A stretch of DNA of 39,848 nucleotides from contig CAYYYL010000025.1 of NCBI GenBank assembly GCA_964475835.1, positions 1 to 39,848 of the forward strand. Reading direction: 5' to 3'. The notes under the pieces are model-generated. The model was not told where the DNA came from. It saw nothing but the letters and a program-made list of their open reading frames with translations, and did not search any database. Within the stretch, counting starts at the first letter, position 1, and each line of letters begins with the position of its first letter. The stretch comes from JABDCI01 sp964475835. Lineage in GTDB: Bacteria; Verrucomicrobiota; Verrucomicrobiia; JABWAM01. The position numbers were made by a program, and so were the translations under genes. This document shows, piece by piece, positions 14,671-23,307 of the stretch.

Positions 14671-15735
14671 TTAACAACGCGTCGCAAAAAATCTTGCGGC
14701 GCGTTGTGCCATCCGGAAACAGCCACTCTCCGCCCCCAGGATCCGGCTGGTTGTCGTCCATAGTGGCCCAGTCCAACGAGCCGCCTGAAGTCTCCGCACC
14801 ACTGTATCCCCGCGGAGCCCCCTTTTGGGAGGATTCACCTCCTCCCCCTCCTGAAACACGCTCCAGATCAATTCGTGGGACACCACAGACTTAAACCCGG
14901 CTGACATGGTGAATCGGCTTAGGGTTTCGAGTTCAAAAAGAAAAACATGCGCGTTCTGCAACGCATGTGGGAGATCCGCCCCCCACTCCCCCCAGAATAA
15001 AGCTCGCAGTCCAGGAACTCCCACGAAGAGATGGCCTCCGGGTTTCAAAATACCCCGGACGACTTGCAGAAACGCCCGCGGATCGATCACATGCTCGAGC
15101 ACATGGTTCAACAGCACCCAATCGGCGCGAACCCTTTGTTTCAGGAGGTCCTCCGCAGACCCGGGTTGCATGCAAATCCCCCGACGAATTCCTTCCTCTA
15201 CAAGAACGGGATCCGGATCACACCCGAGCACAGGAATACCTCGTTGATGAAATGCCTGCAGATTCCACCCCGCACCCGCCCCAATCTCCACGACAAGCGA
15301 GTTTTCTCCCAAATCACGAATTCCAGGAACATCCTTGGCCAATGCTTCTAAAAAATTTCGTTCCTCAAAAAGTCGATCCATCTCCTGTTTCCGTAGAATC
15401 CCATCTGAGACTGTCCCCTCATAAAGTTTTCGATACTGATCCCGATAAAACCAAACGGAGGACTCCTCATCCAGGGGATCAAGTGTGAAAACCAACCCAC
15501 AATCATGACACACCCCCGTGCGCTGCGGCAGGCCGTAGCGCTCCTTTTCTGCAATGAGAAAAGCCCGCTCACAGGAACAGGCCGGACAGTGGGAAAAACG
15601 ATGCCTGACATAACCACCCGACCGAAGCCGCCCCAAGTAAATCTCCCTTTCTGCAAGCTGAAGCGCATTGAGGGGAATCATGGCAACTCCATCCGCTCGC
15701 ATTCCCGAAACATCCAGCCGATCGATCAGGTCCAT
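14671..15735 (-). CDS. SAM-dependent methyltransferase with N-terminal zinc ribbon
   Basis: This 354-residue protein has an N-terminal metal-binding module (CPAC and CHDCG, 20-odd residues apart) followed by a class I methyltransferase domain: VVEIGAGAGWNL (motif I), VLGCDPDP, RADWVLLNHVLEHVIDPRAFLQ and LKPGGHLFVGVPG. The combination is common in sugar or natural-product C-methyltransferases (Methyltransf_13/23 type) and in glycan-modifying enzymes. That would suit the neighbouring glycosyltransferases, but the substrate is not known. The frame begins at a TTG (15762). I choose the ATG at 15733-15735 (MDLIDRLDVSGM); an internal ATG at 15681 (MIPLNALQ) is also possible. It converges on the rhodanese gene with a 7-bp gap. 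Confidence 0.83.
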   Translation of the reverse strand: MDLIDRLDVSGMRADGVAMIPLNALQLAEREIYLGRLRSGGYVRHRFSHCPACSCERAFLIAEKERYGLPQRTGVCHDCGLVFTLDPLDEESSVWFYRDQYRKLYEGTVSDGILRKQEMDRLFEERNFLEALAKDVPGIRDLGENSLVVEIGAGAGWNLQAFHQRGIPVLGCDPDPVLVEEGIRRGICMQPGSAEDLLKQRVRADWVLLNHVLEHVIDPRAFLQVVRGILKPGGHLFVGVPGLRALFWGEWGADLPHALQNAHVFLFELETLSRFTMSAGFKSVVSHELIWSVFQEGEEVNPPKRGLRGDTVVRRLQAARWTGPLWTTTSRILGAESGCFRMAQRAARFFATRC

Positions 15736-15870
15736 AAACCATTGGATCACAATCCCAACCAATGATCCGAGCGAATTTTTTCCAGATCCCGTTCTAAAAC
15801 CCTTTTCCCCTTACTGGAACAAACACCCCACTGGCTTGGGAAACACCACGCCTTTTGGTTTTGATGTATA

Positions 15871-15900
15871 TTGACAACACACGGGATCTTTGCAGATTCT
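15871..15900 (+). promoter_or_regulatory. Candidate promoter of the HDOD gene
   Basis: A perfect TTGACA (15871-15876) is followed after 18 bp by GATTCT (15895-15900), a poor -10 match, 20 bp before the HDOD start codon. Position and the consensus -35 support it; the -10 does not. Confidence 0.38.
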
Positions 15901-15919
15901 ACCGTCTTAAAAATCACCC

Positions 15920-16813
15920 ATGTCCCTTCGCAGCAAAGTCATCGAGGAAATGAAAAAGGATAGCATGGTGCCGTCCTTCTCGACTGCCGCCCAACGCCTG
16001 ATGGACCTCGTCGCCAAGGATGCCCCCCTGGAGGAGATTTCCGAGGTGGTCAACCTGGAACCAGGCCTGGCCGCCAAAGTCCTGAGACTTTCCAACTCCG
16101 TTGCCTTCGGAGGCAAATCGATCCAAAGAGTGGACGAAGCCCTTTTCCGTATCGGCATGCAGGAGGTGCGCAAACTGGCCATGGCCATCGGCGTCATGGA
16201 TCGGGTCTCCCACCTCCGTGTGAAAGTGAACTGGAACATGTTCTGGATGCACAACCTTCTCACAGCCCGCCTGACGGAAGTCATCGCCGGTGTTTATCGC
16301 TCGTCAACCGGCCGTGAATACCTTGCGGGTCTCATGCACGACATCGGGAAACTTTTTCTGGAACATCACTTCGCCCAGGATTTCGAGGCCATCATGCTCC
16401 GCGCCATGGAACGAGCCTCAGGGATGCATGCAGCCGAGGTGCAGCTTTTTGACATCACCCATGCCGAAGTCGGTTCCATGCTTTGTGAAAAATGGGGCCT
16501 CCATCGTGAAATTATCCGCGGGATCCGCTTTCATCACGAACCCCTTTCCCCATTCAACAAAGACCCGAACAATCCGGAGGAGGAACACCTTCTGGCTGCA
16601 TGTGTTTGCCTCGCGGATGCTCTTGCCAACATCTGCAAAACCAATATTCAAGGAGCCCAGCGCTACGAAGATGTGCAGGTGGACCTTCTGCCAGAATGGA
16701 AATACCTGGAGGAATTCAAACCCAAAAACGTTCTGGATCTGGACCTCGGAGTTGAAATCCAAAAGGTTGAAGACACTATCGCCGCCTTCACCAATCAGCC
16801 TGCTGCAGGTTGA
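15920..16813 (+). CDS. HDOD domain protein
   Basis: This 297-residue protein is almost entirely one HDOD domain. The N-terminal signature MVPSFSTAAQRLMDLVAKD...EISEVVNLEPGLAAKVLRLSNSVAFG is typical, as is IQRVDEALFRIGMQEVRKLAMAIGV. The HD pair of HD phosphohydrolases is kept (LMHDIGKLF, His140-Asp141), with HAEVGSMLCEKWGLHREIIRGIRFHHEP downstream. HDOD proteins act in signalling, for example in motility, stress or cyclic-di-GMP circuits, and many have lost phosphohydrolase activity. The kept HD leaves activity possible. No sensor or output domain is attached. It is monocistronic, with the convergent GT2 gene 25 bp downstream. Confidence 0.9.
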   Translation: MSLRSKVIEEMKKDSMVPSFSTAAQRLMDLVAKDAPLEEISEVVNLEPGLAAKVLRLSNSVAFGGKSIQRVDEALFRIGMQEVRKLAMAIGVMDRVSHLRVKVNWNMFWMHNLLTARLTEVIAGVYRSSTGREYLAGLMHDIGKLFLEHHFAQDFEAIMLRAMERASGMHAAEVQLFDITHAEVGSMLCEKWGLHREIIRGIRFHHEPLSPFNKDPNNPEEEHLLAACVCLADALANICKTNIQGAQRYEDVQVDLLPEWKYLEEFKPKNVLDLDLGVEIQKVEDTIAAFTNQPAAG

Positions 16814-16837
16814 TCTTGAAACAACGACGCCGGGTCT

Positions 16838-17539
16838 CTATTTCCAAAAATAAAGTTCCCGCCAGACCTGCAGCATGTAGGAGCCGCCCCAACGAAAAGG
16901 CAACAGTTTGCGTTCGCCACCGATTCGCTTCGGTTCCGGTCCCGCGATCTCGCCGACCTTCAATTTGCGTTTCGCTGCTCGAACCGAAAGAAGGGGTTCG
17001 CATCCCATGACACAACGGAAAAGCTTCTCCGTAACGTAGCTCTCCTCCTTGTGAAGGTCGAGCTCACGAAATAAATTCGCTCGATAAGCACGATAGATCC
17101 CCATGGCGTCCGAATAACTCCCCCTATGGAGCACATTGATCGTCGTCGTGAAAAGCCAGTTCCCAAAGGCCGTCATCAAGTCGTCGTCCTCGCTCTTCAT
17201 CCCCCGAAAATATCGGGACGCCACCACCATGTCGTAACCCTTTTTCATCTCCTCGATCAACTCAGGGATCTGCGCGACCTGACAATTGCCGTCCGGACTG
17301 AAGGTGATGACGATATCCCCGCGAATCATCGGCCATGCCTCAATATAGGCGTGACGAATCCCTTTCTTCTTCTGGACGTGCACGTCGTACCCCTGTTTGC
17401 GCGAATACTCCACCGTACCGTCCGTGGACTGGCCATCCACAATCAAAATCTGGTCAACCCATGAACTCTGAATCTGCGGCATGATCACCTGCATGGCTTC
17501 ATGCTCGTTCAATGTGGGTATAAAAAGAGTGACTTTCAT
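16838..17539 (-). CDS. GT2-family glycosyltransferase, DPM1/polyprenyl-phosphate type
   Basis: This 233-residue single GT-A domain has VTLFIPTLNEHEAMQVIMPQI at the N-terminus, ILIVDGQSTDGTVEY, the metal site TFSPDGNCQVAQIPELI, VVASRYFRGMKSEDDD and a C-terminal RWGGSYMLQVWRELYFW. The pattern is that of DPM1-like enzymes that move sugars from NDP-sugar to a lipid phosphate. No C-terminal membrane domain is present, although the final residues are aromatic. The gene lies 58 bp downstream of the B12-binding radical SAM gene on the same strand, suggesting an operon for a lipid or glycan modification. Confidence 0.83.
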   Translation of the reverse strand: MKVTLFIPTLNEHEAMQVIMPQIQSSWVDQILIVDGQSTDGTVEYSRKQGYDVHVQKKKGIRHAYIEAWPMIRGDIVITFSPDGNCQVAQIPELIEEMKKGYDMVVASRYFRGMKSEDDDLMTAFGNWLFTTTINVLHRGSYSDAMGIYRAYRANLFRELDLHKEESYVTEKLFRCVMGCEPLLSVRAAKRKLKVGEIAGPEPKRIGGERKLLPFRWGGSYMLQVWRELYFWK

Positions 17540-17597
17540 GAGACTCGGTAAATCAACGCTTGCAGCAGGCTCGACCGCCGCCTACGCGTTCAGGGAT

Positions 17598-19184
17598 TCA
17601 GGAAGGCACAAGATCGCGTTCGAGGTTGTGTTGCATCATCTGGTGAATGTGCTGCACCGTATCCTTGCCAAACACCTTGTCGACGTAATCAAGATACTTT
17701 TGATTGTTGAAATAAGTTCGAAACGCAGCATCGCGGAACTTTAATACCTCCCTTGCAGGAATGTGTTTGGTGGGAAGAGGGAGAGCGTCCTTGCTGTGCT
17801 GGGAGAATCCACTCCAAGTGGTCGGAAGCGGCCAGCCTTCCTTCTGTGCAAGAGTGTAAAGGGGGGATCCGGGATAGGCCATGGCGGAATAGAAATTGGC
17901 AAATTCACAATTCAGATCAATGGCCATGTCGAGCGTCTCCTGCATCGTGTCCACATTGTCGTCCGGGAGACCGAAGATATAGTTTCCGATCACACGGATC
18001 CCGGCAGCCTGGATGGACCGTACAATGTTACGGATATCATCCCCCGTGAAACGCTTGTTCGCGCCATCACGAACAAACTTGCTTCCTGATTCGATTCCCA
18101 GCGCAAGCCAGTTGATCCCCGCTTTTTTCATCTTGGGTAGGATCCCCTCCTTCACCGTATCCACACGGGCGTAAGCCCAGATGTTCACATTGTAACCGCG
18201 CTCGATGATCCGGTCACAAATCCCCTCCACATGCGGGATGTTGAGGACAAACATTTCATCCGCAATCTTGATATTGCGAACTCCATATTTCTCCACCAAA
18301 AGACCGATCTCCGCGATCATCGTGTCCGGGCTGCGATAGCGGATACTCGGCTTACCAAACGGGGCATTGATGCAGCAGAAGCTGCACTTGAAAGGACACC
18401 CCAGACTTGTGTAAATCGCAGCATAGGGCAAACGTTGATGGATATGATCAAAACAGTGCCAGTTGTGGGCCCGGTAAAGGTGCATCGGGAGAAGATCCCA
18501 CGCTGTCGTCGGAATCTCCTTGTCGAGATCCGCCATGACGGTGGCTTTGGGCGTCGTTTGAATTTCCCCGTTTTTGCGATACCAGAGGCCCGGAACATCC
18601 TCGATCTTCGTCCCCTTGCCGGTCAAAACTTCCAAAAGCTTGTGGATCGTGTAGATTCCTTCCCCTTCGCACACATAGTCCACCTTCTCCTCCTTCAAGG
18701 TACGCTCGGGCAAAGCCGAAACATGGCCGCCGGCGATGGCAACCGTAAGTTCCGGCGCAATTTTCTTCAGTTCGGTGCAAAACGCAGAGCCTCCCGCCAT
18801 GTTTTGAGTCGAGGCTGAGGGTTGATGTCCATAAACAATCACCCCCACCAGACGGGGTTTTTGGGCGGCGACAACCTTGGCGCTTCCAGCGGCATCCAGG
18901 TCCAGGGCTTCGGCATCAAGGATTTTGACCGTGAAACCCTTTCGACGTACATAGTCCGCAATGAAGCCCGCCCAGATGGGAGGTTCCACTGCGGCAAACT
19001 CCGTGCCCAATTTTTGATAGATTTGAACCCGGTTGCTTGGGTTGACTAGCAACAGGTCCAATTGAGAGCCGGAGGATGAAAGGGCATTTTCCATGATGGG
19101 GATGCTTGAAAAGTCGTCTACAGAAAGAGCACCCTGCCAAAAATATTTTCTGAATTCAAGCTCCTCCATCAGAAGTTCTTTCAT
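17598..19184 (-). CDS. B12-binding domain radical SAM protein
   Basis: This 528-residue protein carries an N-terminal cobalamin-binding fold (LDLLLVNPSN...EPPIWAGFIADYVRRKGFTVKILDAEAL; VAIAGGHVSALPERTLKEEKVDYVCEGEGIYTIHKLLE) and a radical SAM domain with the cluster triad Cys263-x3-Cys267-x2-Cys270 (GCPFKCSFC). NIKIADEMFVLN, WLALGIESGSKFVRDGANKRFT and GNYIFGLPDDNVDTMQETLDMA follow. This arrangement fits BchE/HpnP-like enzymes for methyl transfer or ring rearrangement. Homologues next to a DPM1-type GT often serve lipid or surface-sugar modification; here that is inference. I choose the ATG at 19182-19184 (MKELLMEELEFRK); an in-frame ATG lies upstream at 19211. The divergent GT4 gene starts 41 bp away. 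Confidence 0.88.
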   Translation of the reverse strand: MKELLMEELEFRKYFWQGALSVDDFSSIPIMENALSSSGSQLDLLLVNPSNRVQIYQKLGTEFAAVEPPIWAGFIADYVRRKGFTVKILDAEALDLDAAGSAKVVAAQKPRLVGVIVYGHQPSASTQNMAGGSAFCTELKKIAPELTVAIAGGHVSALPERTLKEEKVDYVCEGEGIYTIHKLLEVLTGKGTKIEDVPGLWYRKNGEIQTTPKATVMADLDKEIPTTAWDLLPMHLYRAHNWHCFDHIHQRLPYAAIYTSLGCPFKCSFCCINAPFGKPSIRYRSPDTMIAEIGLLVEKYGVRNIKIADEMFVLNIPHVEGICDRIIERGYNVNIWAYARVDTVKEGILPKMKKAGINWLALGIESGSKFVRDGANKRFTGDDIRNIVRSIQAAGIRVIGNYIFGLPDDNVDTMQETLDMAIDLNCEFANFYSAMAYPGSPLYTLAQKEGWPLPTTWSGFSQHSKDALPLPTKHIPAREVLKFRDAAFRTYFNNQKYLDYVDKVFGKDTVQHIHQMMQHNLERDLVPS

Positions 19185-19225
19185 GTTGCCATCCAGTGCC
19201 CAATGCGGCATCCAACACTCAGCTC

Positions 19226-20410
19226 ATGCCGCGCCCACTCTGCATCGCCACCCTCGACCTCGACTACTTTCAACACGGAGGGGTTGTCACCAAAGCCCTC
19301 GTCTTTGCCCGAGTCGTCCGGGAACAGGGGTTTGATCCCTTTTTTCTTACCCCCTCCGTAACCCTCCATCGAACCCTCCGCCGCACCCTCGCAGGGGACT
19401 CCCGCGACAAAAGCCGGCTCACTCACTTTGGAACCTACCCTTGTCACCAACTCGGGGCGATGTTTCCCGAATTGGAATTCAACGCCCACAAATTCGATCG
19501 GGATCACCTGCGAACCATTTTGTCTCCGGAAATCCCGTGTTTCGCCGTCAGCGGCAATAATCACGCCGCCCGCCCCTTTCTCGACCTGAATCTTCCATTT
19601 AGTATCTGGCCCAGCTCGACTTTCTGGACGGATTGCGAACACCGCATCCGGGAGGCCCCTTGGTCGGCGAGGAAGATTCTGGATCTCGCATCCAAATTTT
19701 CCTGTGAAGGACTGGAACGTCGGATTTTCGAAAGCGCTCAAAAAATTGCCATCGACACGAAATACACGGAACGCGAAACCTTGAAGTTAAATCCTTCGTG
19801 GAAACCCAAAATCACCAGAATTCCGATCCCCATCGATTGCCATACATTTTGCCCGGCCTCCTCTTCCACGCCCCGGCATCTCCTTTTTTTGGGCCGACTC
19901 CCCGATCCACGTAAAAATCTATCCCTCCTTTTGAACGCCTTTACCCACTGCGCCCCCTCCTTTCCACATCTTGAGCTTGTTCTTGTGGGGGGTAGCAACA
20001 ATGAAACTGTCAAGACATTGAGCAGACATCCTTTTGCATCGAGAATTCGCCACGTAAGCGGAATCCCGGAAGCGGAAAAAATCGCCTTGATACGAAATGC
20101 CGTGGCGCTGGTAATCCCCTCCTTGCAAGAAGGCTTTGGAATCGTTGGAACCGAGGCGCTCGCCTGTGGAATTCCTGTCATTTCCACACCTTGCGGGGGT
20201 ACGGAGGATTTTGTCCTGACCGGGGAAACCGGCATCATGCTCAAGGATTTTGATTCTCATGAAATGTCCAATGCCATTTCTGAAATTGCAGGAAACGAAA
20301 CCTTGCGCACGACCCTGGGCAGGCAGGCGCGACAATTTGCCCTCGAAAAATTAAGCTTCGAAGCGGTGCGGCCAGCCCTACAGAAATTTATTTTCGAGCC
20401 GATAAAGTAA
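19226..20410 (+). CDS. GT4-family glycosyltransferase
   Basis: This 394-residue GT-B protein starts with LCIATLDLDYFQHGGVVTKALVFARVVREQGFD (an N-terminal GG motif). Its C-domain is clear: LLFLGRLPDPRKNLSLLLNAF, LELVLVGG, IRHVSGIPEAEKIALIRNAVALVIPSLQEGFGIVGTEALACGIPVISTPCGG. The EX7E motif is intact (QEGFGIVGTEA). Acceptor and donor are unknown, but the position next to the radical SAM and DPM1-like genes suggests the same glycan or lipid pathway. I choose the ATG at 19226; an upstream GTG at 19196 is possible. The divergent spacer to the radical SAM gene is only 41 bp. Confidence 0.86.
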   Translation: MPRPLCIATLDLDYFQHGGVVTKALVFARVVREQGFDPFFLTPSVTLHRTLRRTLAGDSRDKSRLTHFGTYPCHQLGAMFPELEFNAHKFDRDHLRTILSPEIPCFAVSGNNHAARPFLDLNLPFSIWPSSTFWTDCEHRIREAPWSARKILDLASKFSCEGLERRIFESAQKIAIDTKYTERETLKLNPSWKPKITRIPIPIDCHTFCPASSSTPRHLLFLGRLPDPRKNLSLLLNAFTHCAPSFPHLELVLVGGSNNETVKTLSRHPFASRIRHVSGIPEAEKIALIRNAVALVIPSLQEGFGIVGTEALACGIPVISTPCGGTEDFVLTGETGIMLKDFDSHEMSNAISEIAGNETLRTTLGRQARQFALEKLSFEAVRPALQKFIFEPIK

Positions 20411-20440
20411 GTTGAGACAACAGCCGTCTCCGTTTACAAT

Positions 20441-20469
20441 TTGACCCAGCATCGCTCCCTTCCTACATT
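20441..20469 (+). promoter_or_regulatory. Candidate promoter of the PilB-PilT-PilB motor operon
   Basis: TTGACC (20441-20446) and TACATT (20464-20469) are 17 bp apart. The -10 ends 12 bp before the ATG of the first ATPase gene, so a transcript starting here would have a leader of only about six bases, close to leaderless. A GAGG overlaps the end of the -10 and could be an alternative ribosome site for a longer transcript. Confidence 0.4.
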
Positions 20470-20481
20470 GAGGTCGCTTCA

Positions 20482-22185
20482 ATGCCTGCCTCCGACGAAT
20501 ATATTCTCGAGATCCTGAAGGACGTCGGTCTGGTGACAGGCGACGACATCGCCGAGGCCAAGAACACCGCCCAGGAAAAAAACTGTCGCATTGCCGAGGC
20601 GCTCACGGAAAACGGCACGCTCACAGCGATGCAGATCACCCAGGCCCTCGCCGCGCACGTCGGCATGGAAGCCGTCTCGCTCCGCAACATGGTCATCCCC
20701 CAGGAAGTCATCGACATGGTACCACGTCACGTCGCCCGGCGTTACAAGGTCATCCCCGTCTTCAAGCATCCCAACTCCCTTTCCATCGCCATCATCGATC
20801 CCACCGATCTCGAACTCGTCGACAGCCTTCACTACGCGCTCAAATGCCAGGTCGAGCCGATGGTTGCCCCCAAGGACGAAATCGAGGAGGCCCTGGCCCG
20901 CTACTATGGCGCCGCCGACGAAACCGTGGACAAGATGCTCCAGGAAATCACGGAGGGGGAAATCAACGTCGAGGTCAACAAGGAGCAGGTTGACGAGGAA
21001 ATTGTGGACGATGAGTCAGCCCCCATCATCAAGCTCGTACACATGATGATCAACAACGCCTTCCAGGCTCGGGCAAGCGACATCCACATCGAACCCTTGG
21101 AAAAGCGTCTTCGTGTCCGCTTTCGCATCGACGGTGAACTTCAGGAAAAAGAAAGTCCGCCAAAAAAACTACAAGCCTCGATCCTCAGCCGCATCAAAAT
21201 CATGGCCAACCTGAGCATCGCGGAAAAGCGTCTTCCCCAGGACGGACGCATCAAGATGAATATCACCGGCGGGCAGGTGGATTTGCGCGTTTCCACGATC
21301 CCCGCCACCCATGGCGAAAGCATCGTCATGCGCATTCTCGACAAAAGCAATCTGCGTCTCGGTCTCACGGAACTGGGCTTCCTCAGCGACGACCAGGCCA
21401 CATTCGAACGGCTTCTTGCCATGCCAGACGGCATCATCCTTGTCACAGGCCCCACAGGTTCCGGGAAAACCACCACGCTCTACAGCTGTTTGAATGTCAT
21501 CAACCGCCCCGATCGCAAAATCATCACAGTCGAAGATCCCGTGGAATACCTCCTCCCCGGCATCAATCAGGTTGCCGTTCGGGATCAGGTTGGCATGACC
21601 TTCGCCGCCGCGCTTCGCGCCATTCTGCGTCAGGCACCCAACATCATCATGATCGGTGAAATCCGCGATCTCGAAACGGCGAATATCGCCGTGAATGCCA
21701 GTTTGACAGGTCACCTTGTTTTCAGCACCCTCCACACCAACGATGCCCCAAGTGCCGTCAGTCGCCTCATCGACATGGGGGTCAAACCCTTTCTCGTCGC
21801 CTCCTCCATTCAGGCCATCATGGCCCAGCGCCTCGTTCGAAAAATCTGTTCCAACTGCAAACGGGAATACAAACCAACCGAAGCCGAAATCATCGCTCTC
21901 GGACTCACTCCTGAAGTGATTGGAACCGGAAATTTCTACAAGGGCGAGGGTTGCAGCAACTGCAACCGCACCGGTTATCGGGGTCGAATCGGTATTTTCG
22001 AAATTTTTGTGCTCAATGATGAAGCCCGTAAAATGGTGAACGAAAAAATTCCCTCCTCAGTGCTTCGGGCCCGGGCGCGTGAACTCGGAATGCGAACCCT
22101 CCGGGAAGACGGAATTCGAAAGGTGCTCTCGGGCATGACCACCCCCGATGAAGTCCTCAGCACCACCATGGACAGCGATAAATAG
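20482..22185 (+). CDS. PilB/GspE-type secretion and pilus assembly ATPase (copy 1)
   Basis: This 567-residue protein of the GspE/PilB family has an N-terminal MshEN-like domain (about residues 1-140), possibly binding cyclic-di-GMP. The linker and N2 domain follow (RASDIHIEP, 197-205). The C-terminal ATPase domain has Walker A GPTGSGKT (323-330), an Asp box at 350-355 (VEDPVE), Walker B NIIMIGEIRD (387-396) and His box LVFSTLHTNDAPSAV. Four zinc-binding cysteines are at 456, 459, 491 and 494. The usual LRQDPDI before Walker B reads LRQAPNI here. It drives pilin assembly at the inner membrane in type IV pili or a type II-like pathway. It opens the pilB-pilT-pilB run on the plus strand. Confidence 0.93.
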   Translation: MPASDEYILEILKDVGLVTGDDIAEAKNTAQEKNCRIAEALTENGTLTAMQITQALAAHVGMEAVSLRNMVIPQEVIDMVPRHVARRYKVIPVFKHPNSLSIAIIDPTDLELVDSLHYALKCQVEPMVAPKDEIEEALARYYGAADETVDKMLQEITEGEINVEVNKEQVDEEIVDDESAPIIKLVHMMINNAFQARASDIHIEPLEKRLRVRFRIDGELQEKESPPKKLQASILSRIKIMANLSIAEKRLPQDGRIKMNITGGQVDLRVSTIPATHGESIVMRILDKSNLRLGLTELGFLSDDQATFERLLAMPDGIILVTGPTGSGKTTTLYSCLNVINRPDRKIITVEDPVEYLLPGINQVAVRDQVGMTFAAALRAILRQAPNIIMIGEIRDLETANIAVNASLTGHLVFSTLHTNDAPSAVSRLIDMGVKPFLVASSIQAIMAQRLVRKICSNCKREYKPTEAEIIALGLTPEVIGTGNFYKGEGCSNCNRTGYRGRIGIFEIFVLNDEARKMVNEKIPSSVLRARARELGMRTLREDGIRKVLSGMTTPDEVLSTTMDSDK

Positions 22186-22216
22186 CAAAACTCCAACCCT
22201 CAACCGGTAATCCCCT

Positions 22217-23299
22217 ATGCCAGTGACCATGTCTGATCTGCTTCAACTCGTCATCGACGAAGGCGCCTCTGATCTTCACCTGGAGGTGGGGGTTCCCCCG
22301 GTTCTCCGCCTCCACGGCGGAATGCACCCGATCGATGCCCCCCCACTCACACCGGAAGATACCGAGATGCTGATGCGTGCCATCGCCAACGATGATTACA
22401 TCCAGCAGGTTCGCTCCAAGGGCGGTGTGGACTTCGGTTTCAGCTACGGCGACCACACCCGTTTCCGCGTCAGTTTATTTCGCCAGAAAGGTTACTTCGG
22501 ACTCGTTCTGCGCCAGATTCCGAAAGCCCTTCTTACCCTGGAACAAATCGGCCTCCCCCCCGTGGTGAAGGAGCTCCTCTACCGGCCACGCGGCCTCATC
22601 CTTGTCACCGGCCCCACGGGTTCGGGAAAGAGCACCTCCCTCGCAAGCATGATGAATGTGATCAACGAGGAACGGGATGTTCACATCATCACCATCGAAG
22701 ATCCCATCGAATACTTCCACACTCACAAACGAAGCGTCGTCATCCAACGTGAAGTCGGTGTTGATGTGCCCAACTTCTCCGAAGCGCTTCGGCGCGCTCT
22801 TCGACAGGACCCCGACATCATCCTCGTGGGCGAAATGCGCGACCTGGAAACGACCGAAGCCGCCATTTCCGCCGCCGAAACAGGGCACCTGGTGTTCGGA
22901 ACCCTCCACACCACCGGGGCCGCACGAACCGTGGATCGCATCGTCGATCAGTTCCCCGCAAATCAACAGGAACAGATCCGCACCCAGCTTGCCGGGACCC
23001 TCCAGGCCGTCATCTCGCAGCTCCTCCTGCCCCGCGCGGATGGCAAGGGACGCATCGCCGCCTTCGAGATCATGATCTCAACCCCGTCCATCGCCTCCCT
23101 CATTCGTGACAACAAAACCTTCCGCATCACCTCCGACATTCAGACAGGTGCCAAGTTTGGCATGAACACCCTTGATTCCCATCTGATGACCCTCTACGAG
23201 CGCGGCCTGATCCCCTACGGGGAACTCATCACCAAGGCCCAGGATCCAAATTCAGTGATGAGCAAACTCCAGGAGGAAGGCCTCGCCCGGAAACGCTAA
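22217..23299 (+). CDS. pilT: PilT-type twitching motility retraction ATPase
   Basis: This 360-residue protein is PilT-like: GASDLHLEVGVPPVLRLHG at the N-terminus, Walker A GPTGSGKS (132-139), an Asp box IIIEDPIEY-like sequence (ITIEDPIEYFH), Walker B IILVGEMRDLET (201 onward), His box HLVFGTLHTTGAARTVDRIVDQFP, and the retraction-associated region AFEIMISTPSIASLIRDNKTFRI in place of AIRNLIRE. PilT depolymerises the pilus by pulling pilins back into the inner membrane. It lies 31 bp after the first PilB gene and 8 bp before the second, so all three are probably co-transcribed. Confidence 0.93.
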   Translation: MPVTMSDLLQLVIDEGASDLHLEVGVPPVLRLHGGMHPIDAPPLTPEDTEMLMRAIANDDYIQQVRSKGGVDFGFSYGDHTRFRVSLFRQKGYFGLVLRQIPKALLTLEQIGLPPVVKELLYRPRGLILVTGPTGSGKSTSLASMMNVINEERDVHIITIEDPIEYFHTHKRSVVIQREVGVDVPNFSEALRRALRQDPDIILVGEMRDLETTEAAISAAETGHLVFGTLHTTGAARTVDRIVDQFPANQQEQIRTQLAGTLQAVISQLLLPRADGKGRIAAFEIMISTPSIASLIRDNKTFRITSDIQTGAKFGMNTLDSHLMTLYERGLIPYGELITKAQDPNSVMSKLQEEGLARKR

Positions 23300-23307
23300 C
23301 ACCCATC

